Below, piece after piece: positions 53,598-61,843 of a stretch of DNA of 64,000 nucleotides. Position 1 is the first letter of the stretch. Each line of letters begins with the position of its first letter. This DNA is from Cupriavidus taiwanensis. GTDB taxonomy: Bacteria; Pseudomonadota; Gammaproteobacteria; Burkholderiales; Burkholderiaceae. The DNA is taken from NCBI RefSeq assembly GCF_900249755.1, contig NZ_LT976854.1:308334-372333 (forward strand), written 5' to 3'. The translations under genes and the position numbers were made by a program. The notes beneath the pieces were generated by a model. That model was not told where the DNA came from, did no database searches, and was given only the letters and a program-made list of their open reading frames with translations.

Positions 53598-53686
53598 TCA
53601 TCCGCGCGGCGCTGCTGCACGGATGCCGTCAGTGGCGTAGGCTGTCCGGGTAGCGGCCGCATGCCGCTTCCTTCCCGGAGACAGCC

Positions 53687-53893
53687 ATGGACGAAGAGAC
53701 CTTCAACCTCAGCATCCGCAAGTTCCTGAAGGTGGTCGGGGTCAGTTCCCAGCGCGAGATCGAGCAGGCCATCGCCCGCGCCGTCGCCGACGGCACGCTG
53801 GCCGGCAACGAGCACCTGCCGGTGTCGGTGACGCTGGAGCTGGCGGCGGTGAAGCTGCAGGCGCGCTTCGACGGCGAGATCCGGCTCGAGTAA
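53687..53893 (+). CDS. DUF6494 family small protein
   Basis: 68 residues (MDEETFNLSIRKFLKVVGVS...), with a purine-rich GGAG before the ATG. It has a helical first half and the VSVTLELAAVKLQARFDGEI beta-like end. I recognise the pattern NLSIRKFLKxVGVxSQREIE as DUF6494, a widespread small cytosolic family of unknown function. It converges with the AraC regulator gene after 14 bases. Confidence 0.75.
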   Translation: MDEETFNLSIRKFLKVVGVSSQREIEQAIARAVADGTLAGNEHLPVSVTLELAAVKLQARFDGEIRLE

Positions 53894-53907
53894 ACCGACA
53901 GCTTGCG

Positions 53908-55086
53908 CTAGGCCCCCGCTGCGCCCTCCGCCCGCATCCCGCGCATGCGGTATTCCCCCGGCGCCACGCCGGTCCATTTCTTGAAGGCGCGGTGGAAGGT
54001 GCTGGGCTCGGAAAAGCCGAGCCGCAGCGCCACGTCCTGCAGCGTCATGCCGGGGCGTTCCATCATGCCGATGGCCACGTCGCGCCGCAGGCTGTCCTTG
54101 ATGCTCTGGTAGCCGCGCCCTTCGTCGCGCAGGCGGCGGCGCAGGGTCTGCGGCGTCAGCCGCAGCAGCTGCGCCATCTGTTCCAGCGAAGGCAGTTCAT
54201 CGTCCAGGTGCGAGCGCAGGTGCTGGCGGATGCGTTCGGCCAGGCAGCTGTTGTCGCGGTAGCGGATCAGCAGGTTGCGCGGGGTCTCGCGCAGGAATTC
54301 GCGCAGGCTGGCGGCGTCCTGCATCACCGGCAGGCGCAGCGAGGCGGCGTCGAAATGCAGCGCGGTCACGGGCTGGCCGTAGCTGACCGCGGCCTTGAAC
54401 ACGCGCTCGGTATCGGTGCGGCCCTGCGACGCGGCGGCGCTCAGCGCGACGCGCGTCAGCGGGATCTGCCCGGCGACCAGCCAGCTGACCAGCGCGTAGG
54501 CGTGGAACACGAAGGTCGATTCGGCAAAGCTGCGGCAGGCCGAAGCGGGCGCGCGCGGGTGCAGCACCACCGCGGCGGTGCGGCCGTCGGCGCTGACGTG
54601 CAGGCGCGGCGCGAAGGCGTCGATATGCTGGCGGTACAGCCGCAGCCCGGTGCGGATGGCGTCTTCGAGCGTGCCGCAATGGACCAGGCTGCGGCACACC
54701 TGCGCGAACACGCCGGGCGTCACGGGCCGCTCCAGCAGTCCCCACAGTTCGTCGCGCATGACCCGGCGCAGCGTGCGGATCAGCGCCGCGTACTGGCCCT
54801 GCGTCACGCGCGCGCTGGGCGAGGCCAGCAGCGCCGGCGAGATGTCGGCGCGGCGCAGCAGGGCATCGATGTCGTGGCCGAGCCGGCGGGCGCCCTGCAG
54901 GATGTGCGTTACGTGCTGGATGGCGATGGTGTGGCGTGCCGGCGCTGGCGTGGTGGATTCCACCGCGGGGCCTGGCGTGGCAACGCCGCTGGCGTCGCGC
55001 AGGCGGGCAAGCGGCAGCGCCTGGCCCGCAATGTGCGGCTTGCCCGGCATCGGCGGGCGCAGCGATGGCAGAACGGCTGTTTGCAT
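53908..55086 (-). CDS. AraC family transcriptional regulator (arabinose-binding-like N-terminus)
   Basis: 392 residues from the ATG at 55086, with GAGGAG upstream; a GTG at 55101 is possible but not needed. The N-terminal ligand domain (about 55-250) belongs to the Arabinose_bd/OruR type. The C-terminal double HTH is LEQMAQLLRLTPQTLRRRL and LQDVALRLGFSEPSTFHRAF with the AraC ending GVAPGEYRMRG. It is divergent from the Bug-ligase operon and is its likely regulator. The effector is unknown. Confidence 0.9.
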   Translation of the reverse strand: MQTAVLPSLRPPMPGKPHIAGQALPLARLRDASGVATPGPAVESTTPAPARHTIAIQHVTHILQGARRLGHDIDALLRRADISPALLASPSARVTQGQYAALIRTLRRVMRDELWGLLERPVTPGVFAQVCRSLVHCGTLEDAIRTGLRLYRQHIDAFAPRLHVSADGRTAAVVLHPRAPASACRSFAESTFVFHAYALVSWLVAGQIPLTRVALSAAASQGRTDTERVFKAAVSYGQPVTALHFDAASLRLPVMQDAASLREFLRETPRNLLIRYRDNSCLAERIRQHLRSHLDDELPSLEQMAQLLRLTPQTLRRRLRDEGRGYQSIKDSLRRDVAIGMMERPGMTLQDVALRLGFSEPSTFHRAFKKWTGVAPGEYRMRGMRAEGAAGA

Positions 55087-55400
55087 GGGTCTCCTCGTCA
55101 CGGCGACGCGCCCCGGTGCCGGCTCTTTCAGGCGCTTTCCGGCTTTCCTGGGCCTCTGGCCACATCATGGCGCCACCTTAGCAAGCCCGCGCCGCGCCGC
55201 ACAATCGGGATTTGCCAAAGCCTGCCTTCCGCCTGAGCGATTCGGCCAATCATTTTGGCGCGTCTGGTCATTGTCCACGCACCGCAGCATCGCGCACTCT
55301 CCGGCAAAGCACTCTACAAGGCCGGCCCACCGGCCCGGACGGGTCTGGCAACGCGGCTACAGCCGGGTGCCGGCCACCGGAAAAACCAAGGAGACAACAC

Positions 55401-56432
55401 ATGCAGGCAGATCGTAGTGCGCAGCGTGGTATGCGTCGCCGTACCCTCGTCCGCCTTGGCGCGGGGTGGCTGGCGTGGAGCGGGCTGGTCGGCGGCATGC
55501 TGGGCGCCGGCATGGCGCACGCGCAGGCGCAGGATTTTCCGGCACGCACCGTGCGCATGGTGGTGCCGTTCCCCGCGGGCGGCGCCACCGACGTGCTGGC
55601 GCGCGCGCTGGCCGAGGGCCTGGGCAAGCAGTGGAAGCGGCCGGTGGTGGTGGAAAACCGCCCGGGCGCCAGCGGCATGCTGGGCGCCGAAGTGGTCGCC
55701 CGCGCCGAGGCCGACGGCTACACCGCGCTGCTGACGATCACGCCGCTGGTGCAGGCGCCCAGCCTGTATTCCCGCGCGCCGTACGACCCGGTGAAGGACT
55801 TTGCCGCGGTGTCGGAACTCGGCACCACCAACCTGGTGTTCGCGGTCAACAGCAATGCCGTGCCGGCGACCAACCTGAAGGACTTCATCGCGCTGGTGCG
55901 CGCCAAGCCAAAGCAGTTCTCCTATGGCTCGTTCGGCGCCGGCTCCAGCGGCCACCTGTATGGCGAGGTCTTCAACGAGGCCGCCAGGATCGACATGCTC
56001 CATGTTTCATACAAGGGCGAGGCGCCGGAGCTGAACGACCTGCTCGGCGGCCAGGTGCCGGCGGCGGTGATCTCGGTGATGGGGGCCAAGCCCCATGTCG
56101 CCACCGGCCGGCTGCGCGCGCTGGCGGTGACCGGACCGGCGCGCGCGCCGCAACTGCCGGATGTGCCCACCTTCCGCGAGGCCGGCATCGAAGGCATGGA
56201 CGCGATGGGCTGGTTCGGCCTGCTGCTGCCGGCCGCGACGCCGCGGCCGATCGTCGAGAAATTCTCCGCCGACGTCAACCGCGTGCTGGCCCAGCCCGAC
56301 GTGCGCAAGCGCATGAGCGAGCTTGGCGTGATCCTGAGCGGCAGCACGCCGGACGCGTTCGCCCAGACCATCCAGGCCGATTACGTGCGCTGGGGCAAGG
56401 TGATCCGCACGCGCAATATCCGCCTGGACTGA
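55401..56432 (+). CDS. Bug/TctC-type extracytoplasmic solute receptor
   Basis: 343 residues from the ATG at 55401 (AAGGAG upstream); the open frame from 55212 is not used. A twin-arginine-like RRRTLVRLG precedes the signal core, which ends AHAQA. The mature protein has FPAGGATDVLARALAEGLG, the carboxylate-gripping loop of Bug proteins, then VVVENRPGASGMLGAEVV. It is first in a plus-strand set with an acyl-CoA ligase. The solute is an unknown organic acid. No TctAB genes are near. Confidence 0.92.
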   Translation: MQADRSAQRGMRRRTLVRLGAGWLAWSGLVGGMLGAGMAHAQAQDFPARTVRMVVPFPAGGATDVLARALAEGLGKQWKRPVVVENRPGASGMLGAEVVARAEADGYTALLTITPLVQAPSLYSRAPYDPVKDFAAVSELGTTNLVFAVNSNAVPATNLKDFIALVRAKPKQFSYGSFGAGSSGHLYGEVFNEAARIDMLHVSYKGEAPELNDLLGGQVPAAVISVMGAKPHVATGRLRALAVTGPARAPQLPDVPTFREAGIEGMDAMGWFGLLLPAATPRPIVEKFSADVNRVLAQPDVRKRMSELGVILSGSTPDAFAQTIQADYVRWGKVIRTRNIRLD

Positions 56433-56443
56433 GCCCTTTCCGC

Positions 56444-56498
56444 TTGACCCGTATTTGACCTGTGTTTGACCTGTATTTGACCCGCATCTGACCCGTCG
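56444..56498. repeat. 11-bp tandem repeat, five copies
   Basis: Five units of TTGACCCGTAT or close variants (TTGACCTGTGT, TTGACCTGTAT, TTGACCCGCAT, CTGACCCGTCG). They fill the gap between the Bug gene stop (56432) and the ligase start (56508). Each unit begins with TTGAC, a -35-like pentamer. The unit length equals that of the unrelated repeat at 48638-48703. Confidence 0.8.
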
Positions 56499-56507
56499 AT
56501 TGCCGCA

Positions 56508-58220
56508 ATGAAGCCTGCTACAAGCTCTACCCAGCCGTTCCGTTCTCCCGCCTGGCCGCCCGGCCTGCCGGCCACGCTGCATACGCCACGCACCAGCCTG
56601 TTCTACAACGTCGAGGTGGCGGCGCGGCGCTACCCGGACAAGACCGCGATCCAGTATTTCGGCACCGCGATCTCCTATGGCGAGCTGCATGAAGCGATCG
56701 AACGGATGGCCGGCTACCTGCAGCAGGCCTGCGGCATCCGGCCCGGCGACCGCGTGGTGCTGTTCAGCCAGAACTGCCCGCAGTTCATCATTGCCTACTA
56801 CGCCATCCTGCGCGCCGAAGGCGTGGTCGTGCCCGCCAACCCGATGTGGCTGGAAGCCGAACTGGCCCACGTGGTGCAGGACAGCGGCGCGGTCGCCGCC
56901 TTCGCCGGCACCGAGCTGTACCCGCGCATGGCGCCGCTGCACGGCCCGGCGCTGCGCCACGTGATCCTGCACGACTACGCCGGCATGCTGCGCGACGACG
57001 GCGGCCTGCCGGTGCCGGCGTGGCTGCGCGAGCCGCCGCCCGCGCCGCAGGCCGCACCCTCGGGCGCGCTGCCGGTGGCATGGGACGCGGCCAGCAGCGC
57101 CGGGCTCCGGCCGCTGCCGCACCAGGCCGGCTACGACACGCTGTGCATGCTGGCCTATACCTCCGGCACCACCGGCAACCCCAAGGGCTGCATGCACACC
57201 CACGGCACGCTGATGACCGCCGCGGCCGGTTCGGTGATCTGGCGCGGCGCCACGCCGGAATCGGTGGTGCTGGCGGTGGCGCCGATGTTCCACCTGCTGG
57301 GCATGCAGAACTGCATGAACTCGCCGCTCTACCTGGGTTCGACGGTGGTGCTGATGCCGCGCTGGGACCGTGCGCTGGCCGCGGACCTGATCGAGCGCTA
57401 CCGCGTCTCGGTGTGGGGCGCGCCGCCGGCGATGATGGTGGACTTCTTCTCCCAGCCGGGCATCGACCAGCGCGACCTGTCCAGCCTGGCGTACGTCGGC
57501 GGCGGCGGCGCGGCCATGCCGGAAGCGGTGGCCAACATGCTGCAGCAGCGCTTCGGGCTGCCCTACGTCGAGGCCTACGGCATGACCGAGACCGCGGCCT
57601 TCATCCTGTCGAACCCGCGCAACCAGCCCAAGCGGGAGTGCCTGGGCATTGCCACCTTCGGTGTCGACGCGCGCGTGGTCGACCCCGAGACCCTGCGCGA
57701 GCTGCCACCCGGCGAGACCGGCGAGATCGTGGTCCATGGCGGCCAGGTGATGCAGGGCTACTGGCACAACGAAGACGCCAACGCCGCCACCTTCACCGAG
57801 ATCGACGGCAAGCGCTTCCTGCGCACCGGCGACCTGGGCTTCATGGACGAGGAAGGCTATTTCTTCATGCGCGACCGGCTCAAGCGCATGATCAACGCGT
57901 CCGGCTACAAGGTCTGGCCGGCCGAGGTCGAGAACATGCTGTACGGCCACCCCGCCATCCACGAGGCCTGCGTGATCGCGGCGCGCGACGAGCGCCGCGG
58001 CGAGACCGTCAAGGCGGTGGTGGCGCTGCGCCCCGACGCGCGCGGCACCGCCGAAGCCGACCCGGAACGCATCATGGCCTGGTGCCGCGAGCATATGGCG
58101 GCGTACAAGGTGCCGCGCATCGTCGACGTGGTCGAGGCGCTGCCCAAGTCGGCCACCGGCAAGATCCTGTGGCGCGCCCTGCAGGAGCGCGAGATGCAGG
58201 CGGACACCCCGCGCGCCTGA
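56508..58220 (+). CDS. AMP-forming long-chain-type acyl-CoA ligase
   Basis: 570 residues. ATP/AMP motifs YTSGTTGNPKGCMHTHG near residue 214, AYGMTETAAF and RTGDLGFMDEEGYFFMRDR are intact, and the catalytic Lys is in SATGKILWR near the end. The ribosome site is poor; the 11-bp repeat array ends 9 bases before the ATG. It is flanked by two Bug receptors, followed by an enoyl-CoA hydratase and an acyl-CoA dehydrogenase, so it probably activates the acid for beta-oxidation. Confidence 0.9.
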   Translation: MKPATSSTQPFRSPAWPPGLPATLHTPRTSLFYNVEVAARRYPDKTAIQYFGTAISYGELHEAIERMAGYLQQACGIRPGDRVVLFSQNCPQFIIAYYAILRAEGVVVPANPMWLEAELAHVVQDSGAVAAFAGTELYPRMAPLHGPALRHVILHDYAGMLRDDGGLPVPAWLREPPPAPQAAPSGALPVAWDAASSAGLRPLPHQAGYDTLCMLAYTSGTTGNPKGCMHTHGTLMTAAAGSVIWRGATPESVVLAVAPMFHLLGMQNCMNSPLYLGSTVVLMPRWDRALAADLIERYRVSVWGAPPAMMVDFFSQPGIDQRDLSSLAYVGGGGAAMPEAVANMLQQRFGLPYVEAYGMTETAAFILSNPRNQPKRECLGIATFGVDARVVDPETLRELPPGETGEIVVHGGQVMQGYWHNEDANAATFTEIDGKRFLRTGDLGFMDEEGYFFMRDRLKRMINASGYKVWPAEVENMLYGHPAIHEACVIAARDERRGETVKAVVALRPDARGTAEADPERIMAWCREHMAAYKVPRIVDVVEALPKSATGKILWRALQEREMQADTPRA

Positions 58221-58277
58221 GGCCGGCGCAGACCGGCACGCAGCACAGCAACCGAGCAGCAGAGAGAGAGAGACACC

Positions 58278-59261
58278 ATGCAGCAGAGCAGACGCAACTG
58301 GCTGGCGCAGGCCGGCACCCTGGCCGGCGCGGCCGTCCTTGGCGGCGTGGGCCAGGCCCTGGCCCAGCAGCCGTACCCCGCCAAGCCGATCCGCCTGATC
58401 GTGCCCTACCCGGCCGGCGGCGGCACCGATACCGTCGGGCGCCTGATCGGCCAGCGCCTGGCCGAAAGCCTGGGCCAGCCGGTGGTGGTGGAAAACAAGC
58501 CCGGCGCCAGCGGCATGCTGGGCAACGATACCGTCGCCAAGGCGCCGGCCGACGGCTACACCCTGCTGCTGGCGATCACCGCGCTGATCCAGTCGCCGGC
58601 GCTGTACAAGCGCACCCCCTACGACGTGGCCAGGGACTTCACCCCGGTCTCGCTGATCGCCAAGTCGTCCGACCTGTTCGTGGTGCCCAACCGCGTTCCC
58701 GCCGCCACCATGCGCGAGTTCCTGGCGCTGGCCAAGTCCGGCAAGCTCAGCTATGGCTCGTACGGCAACGGCACCTCGTCGCACCTGCACGGCGAACTGC
58801 TCAGGCAGCAGGCCGGCATCGAGATCGCGCATATCCCGTACAAGGGTGCGGCGCCGCTGATGAGCGACCTGCTGGGCGGCCAGGTCGACAGCGCCTTTGT
58901 CGACGTGACCTCGGCCAACCCCTACCTTTCCAGCAACAAGTTCAAGATCCTGGGCATCACCGGGACCCAGCGCTACAAGGCGCTGCCCAATGTGCCGACC
59001 TTCACCGAACTGGGCCTGGCCGGGTTCGAGCCCAATGGCTGGTTCGGGCTGTTCCTGCCCGGCAACGCGCCGCGCGACGTGACCGCAAGGCTGGCCGCCG
59101 AGACCGCGCGCATCGTGCGGCTGCCCGAAGTGACGCAGAAGCTGGCCGGCATGGGTTTGCAGCCGGTGGGCTCGACGCCGCAGGAACTGGCCGCCGTGGT
59201 CGCCGGCGACACGCCCAAGTGGGCCAGGATCGTGCGCGACGCCAATATCCAGCTGGACTGA
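58278..59261 (+). CDS. Bug/TctC-type extracytoplasmic solute receptor
   Basis: 327 residues. The signal peptide begins MQQSRRNWLAQAGTLAGAAV, a twin-arginine-like start, and ends near ALAQQ. The mature part starts YPAKPIRLIVPYPAGGGTDTVG, the Bug binding loop. It lies 57 bases after the ligase behind a run of GA repeats (58260-58273) that supplies the ribosome site. Two Bug proteins around one ligase suggest two related acids or redundancy. Confidence 0.92.
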   Translation: MQQSRRNWLAQAGTLAGAAVLGGVGQALAQQPYPAKPIRLIVPYPAGGGTDTVGRLIGQRLAESLGQPVVVENKPGASGMLGNDTVAKAPADGYTLLLAITALIQSPALYKRTPYDVARDFTPVSLIAKSSDLFVVPNRVPAATMREFLALAKSGKLSYGSYGNGTSSHLHGELLRQQAGIEIAHIPYKGAAPLMSDLLGGQVDSAFVDVTSANPYLSSNKFKILGITGTQRYKALPNVPTFTELGLAGFEPNGWFGLFLPGNAPRDVTARLAAETARIVRLPEVTQKLAGMGLQPVGSTPQELAAVVAGDTPKWARIVRDANIQLD

Positions 59262-59282
59262 CACCGTACCGGAGACCACGCC

Positions 59283-60062
59283 ATGGAAACCATCCGTTTT
59301 GCCGTCGAGGACGGCGTCGCCACGCTGACGCTGGACGCGCCGGCGCGCAAGAACGCGCTGTCGCTGCCGATGCGCGAGGAGATCGGCGAAGTGATCCGCC
59401 GGATACGGGACGACGACAGCGTGCGCGCGCTGGTCCTGACCGCGGCCGGCACCGATTTCTCGTCGGGCGGCGACATCAGCTCGATGCAGGTCGAGATCAG
59501 CGCCGAGCAGGGCCGCAAGCGCCTGCGCAAGCTGCACGGCTGGCTGGAAGACCTGATCCAGCTCGACGTGCCGGTCATCGCCGCGGTCGACGGCGCCGCC
59601 TACGGCGCCGGCTTCAGCCTGGCGCTGACCGCCGACATCATCCTGGCCACGCCGCGCGCGCGCTTCGGGCTGCCGTTCCTGCGCATGGGGCTGGTGCCGG
59701 ACTGTGGCGTGTTCTACACGCTGCCGCGGATGATCGGCCTGCAGCGGGCCAAGGCGCTGATGTTCTCGATGCGCGAGCTCAACGCGCAGGCGGCGCAAGA
59801 CCTTGGCATCGTCATGGAAATCGTGCCGGCCGACAGCCTGCAGGAGCGCGCGCGGGCACTGGCGCAAGCCTTTACGCAGGCCTCGCCGGTCGCGGTCAGC
59901 CTGACCAAGCAGGCGCTGAACGCATCCCTGGGCCAGGACCTGCACACCATGCTGGCGATGGAGGCCGACGCGCAGGGCATCGCCTTCTCCACCGGCTACC
60001 GCCGCGAGGCGGCCGACCGCTTCATGGCCAAGGAGCCGCTGCGCTACCGCTGGCCGGACTGA
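59283..60062 (+). CDS. Enoyl-CoA hydratase/isomerase family protein
   Basis: 259 residues. It has a crotonase fold with two oxyanion-hole segments: TAAGTDFSSGGDIS and GAAYGAGFSLALTADII. The segment after the second (LPFLRMGLVPDCGVFYTLPRMIG) carries the position where catalytic Glu usually sits, here Asp-Cys-Gly. This hints at a hydratase/isomerase variant rather than classic ECH. It follows the Bug gene by 21 bases. It probably processes the acyl-CoA made by the ligase. Confidence 0.88.
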   Translation: METIRFAVEDGVATLTLDAPARKNALSLPMREEIGEVIRRIRDDDSVRALVLTAAGTDFSSGGDISSMQVEISAEQGRKRLRKLHGWLEDLIQLDVPVIAAVDGAAYGAGFSLALTADIILATPRARFGLPFLRMGLVPDCGVFYTLPRMIGLQRAKALMFSMRELNAQAAQDLGIVMEIVPADSLQERARALAQAFTQASPVAVSLTKQALNASLGQDLHTMLAMEADAQGIAFSTGYRREAADRFMAKEPLRYRWPD

Positions 60063-60198
60063 GCGGGCGGGCGGCGCCTGCTGCTCCGCAGCATCGCGCA
60101 CGCCCGCGGCGCTCGCCCTTATCTATATAGGCAGGCGGCCGGCATCGTCCGCAGCCTGCGTGTTCATACCTCTCGTTTACCCTGATATCAGTACACAT

Positions 60199-61386
60199 AT
60201 GGGATCCCAAGACCAACACGCGGCGCCCGCCGCCCGCCAGACCCCCTGGATGAACGAAGACCTGGAAATGTTCCAGGACACCGTGCGCCGCTTCGTCGAG
60301 CGCGAACTCGCGCCGAACGAGGCGCGCTGGGCCGAGCAGGGCTATATCGACCGCGACATGTGGCGCCGCGCCGGCCAGATCGGGCTGCTGTGCGCCAGCA
60401 TCCCCGAGGAGTACGGCGGCGGCGGCGGCACCTTTGCCCACGAGGCCATCATCACCCAGGAGATGTCGCGCGCGGTCTGCACCAGCCTGGGCAATAACGT
60501 GCACAGCGGCATCGTGGCGCATTATCTGCTGCGCTACGGCACCGAAGCGCAGAAGCAGAAGTGGCTGCCGCAGATGGCCAGCGGCGAACTGGTGGCGGCC
60601 ATCGCCATGTCGGAACCTGGCGCCGGTTCCGATCTCAAAGCGATACGCACCCGCGCACTGCGCGAACAGACCCCGGACGGAGACTGCTATCGCATCAACG
60701 GCGCCAAGACCTTCATCACCAACGGCTACCATGCCGACCTGATCTGCGTGGTGGCCAAGACCGATCCGGAAGCCGGCTCGCGCGGCGTGTCGCTGGTCAT
60801 GGTGGAAACCCGCGACCTGCCCGGCTTCCGCCGCGGCCGCATTCTGGAAAAGATCGGGCAGAAGGGCCAGGACACCGCCGAGCTGTTCTTCGACGACGTG
60901 CTGGTGCCATGCGAGAACCTGCTCGGCACGCAGGAAGGGCAGGGCTTCTACCAGCTGATGCAGCAGCTGCCGCAGGAGCGGATGATCATCGCGCTGGGCG
61001 CGGTGGCCACCATGCAGCGCGCGATCGAGCTGACCACCGAATACGTGCGCCAGCGCAAGGTGTTCGGCCAGCCGCTCGGCGACCTGCAGAACACCCGCTT
61101 CAAGCTGGCGGAGTGCAAGACCGTGGCCACCATCGCCGCGACCTTCGTCGATGACTGCATGCAGCGCCTGATGGACGGCCAGCTCGACGCGGCCACCGCG
61201 GCAATGGCCAAATGGTGGTGCACCCAACAGAATTGCCAGGTCATCGACGAGTGCCTGCAGTTGCACGGCGGCTATGGCTACATGCTGGAATACCCGATCG
61301 CGCGCATGTACGCCAACGCACGCGTGAGCAAGATCTTCGGCGGCTCCAACGAGATCATGAAGGAGCTGGTCGCGCGCACGCTCTGA
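60199..61386 (+). CDS. Acyl-CoA dehydrogenase
   Basis: 395 residues from the ATG at 60199; a GTG at 60160 or a later ATG (MNEDLEMFQDTVRRF) are alternatives, and no good ribosome site marks any of them. Motifs MSEPGAGSDLKAIRTRAL, KTFITNGYHADLICVVAKTD and LQLHGGYGYMLEYPIARMY (with the catalytic Glu) are standard for short/medium-chain ACADs. It is the last gene of the cluster, 136 bases after the crotonase gene, and a terminator follows it. Confidence 0.9.
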   Translation: MGSQDQHAAPAARQTPWMNEDLEMFQDTVRRFVERELAPNEARWAEQGYIDRDMWRRAGQIGLLCASIPEEYGGGGGTFAHEAIITQEMSRAVCTSLGNNVHSGIVAHYLLRYGTEAQKQKWLPQMASGELVAAIAMSEPGAGSDLKAIRTRALREQTPDGDCYRINGAKTFITNGYHADLICVVAKTDPEAGSRGVSLVMVETRDLPGFRRGRILEKIGQKGQDTAELFFDDVLVPCENLLGTQEGQGFYQLMQQLPQERMIIALGAVATMQRAIELTTEYVRQRKVFGQPLGDLQNTRFKLAECKTVATIAATFVDDCMQRLMDGQLDAATAAMAKWWCTQQNCQVIDECLQLHGGYGYMLEYPIARMYANARVSKIFGGSNEIMKELVARTL

Positions 61387-61467
61387 CCCGCCTGCGCGGG
61401 CGCTGCGCTATCAGCACTGTCTTTGTGCTAGTGCGCGCAAAACGCGTAACGCCATGCGAGAAATGAG

Positions 61468-61490
61468 AGCCGGCACCATTGCCGGCTTTC
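61468..61490 (+). terminator. Intrinsic terminator after the acyl-CoA dehydrogenase
   Basis: AGCCGGCA and TGCCGGCT form a perfect 8-bp stem around CCAT, followed by TTCGTGCTT. It is 82 bases after the stop. Confidence 0.65.
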
Positions 61491-61843
61491 GTGCTTATGG
61501 TTACAAAACCGGATGTGCACGGATCGCGGGAAAGGTGTAAGGTTTGTCACAAGCATGGTCAATGGCCCGTCACGCGCGGGGGCGAAGCCGAGTACAAATC
61601 AGCCAGACGCTGACAGAAGAATCCGGCGGAAAATGCAGCGGCAAGGCAGCACCGAAACATCCGTTGCGTCGATGCAAGATTCGTCAACTCGGACTCCACC
61701 ATCGCCGTTATTTGACTATGATGAAGTAAAGACTTCGCAACATGACAGGTCGCCAGGCCGGGGTGGTGTACCGCGAACGTTGCGCGAAGCCTTTGGGGTA
61801 GCACTACCTACGCCTCGGACGTGAACTCTGACGGGAGTGAGGT
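61491..61843. other. prkA upstream region
   Basis: About 350 bases without a credible gene; a 103-codon frame across 61513-61824 is low-complexity and has no ribosome site. CTATGAT at 61716-61722 resembles an extended -10 with the C at -13 preferred by sigma-S, which would fit the stationary-phase control known for yeaG in E. coli. No clear -35 accompanies it. Confidence 0.35.

Noticed and set aside
56007..60101. 1364-codon open frame on the minus strand
   Set aside because: It is the antisense shadow of four well-supported plus-strand genes in high-GC DNA; it has no domain and its composition is the reverse-frame Arg/His/Gly-rich type.
61513..61824. 103-codon frame upstream of prkA
   Set aside because: No ribosome site and Ser/Thr/Arg/Pro-rich low-complexity sequence; it covers the likely promoter of prkA.
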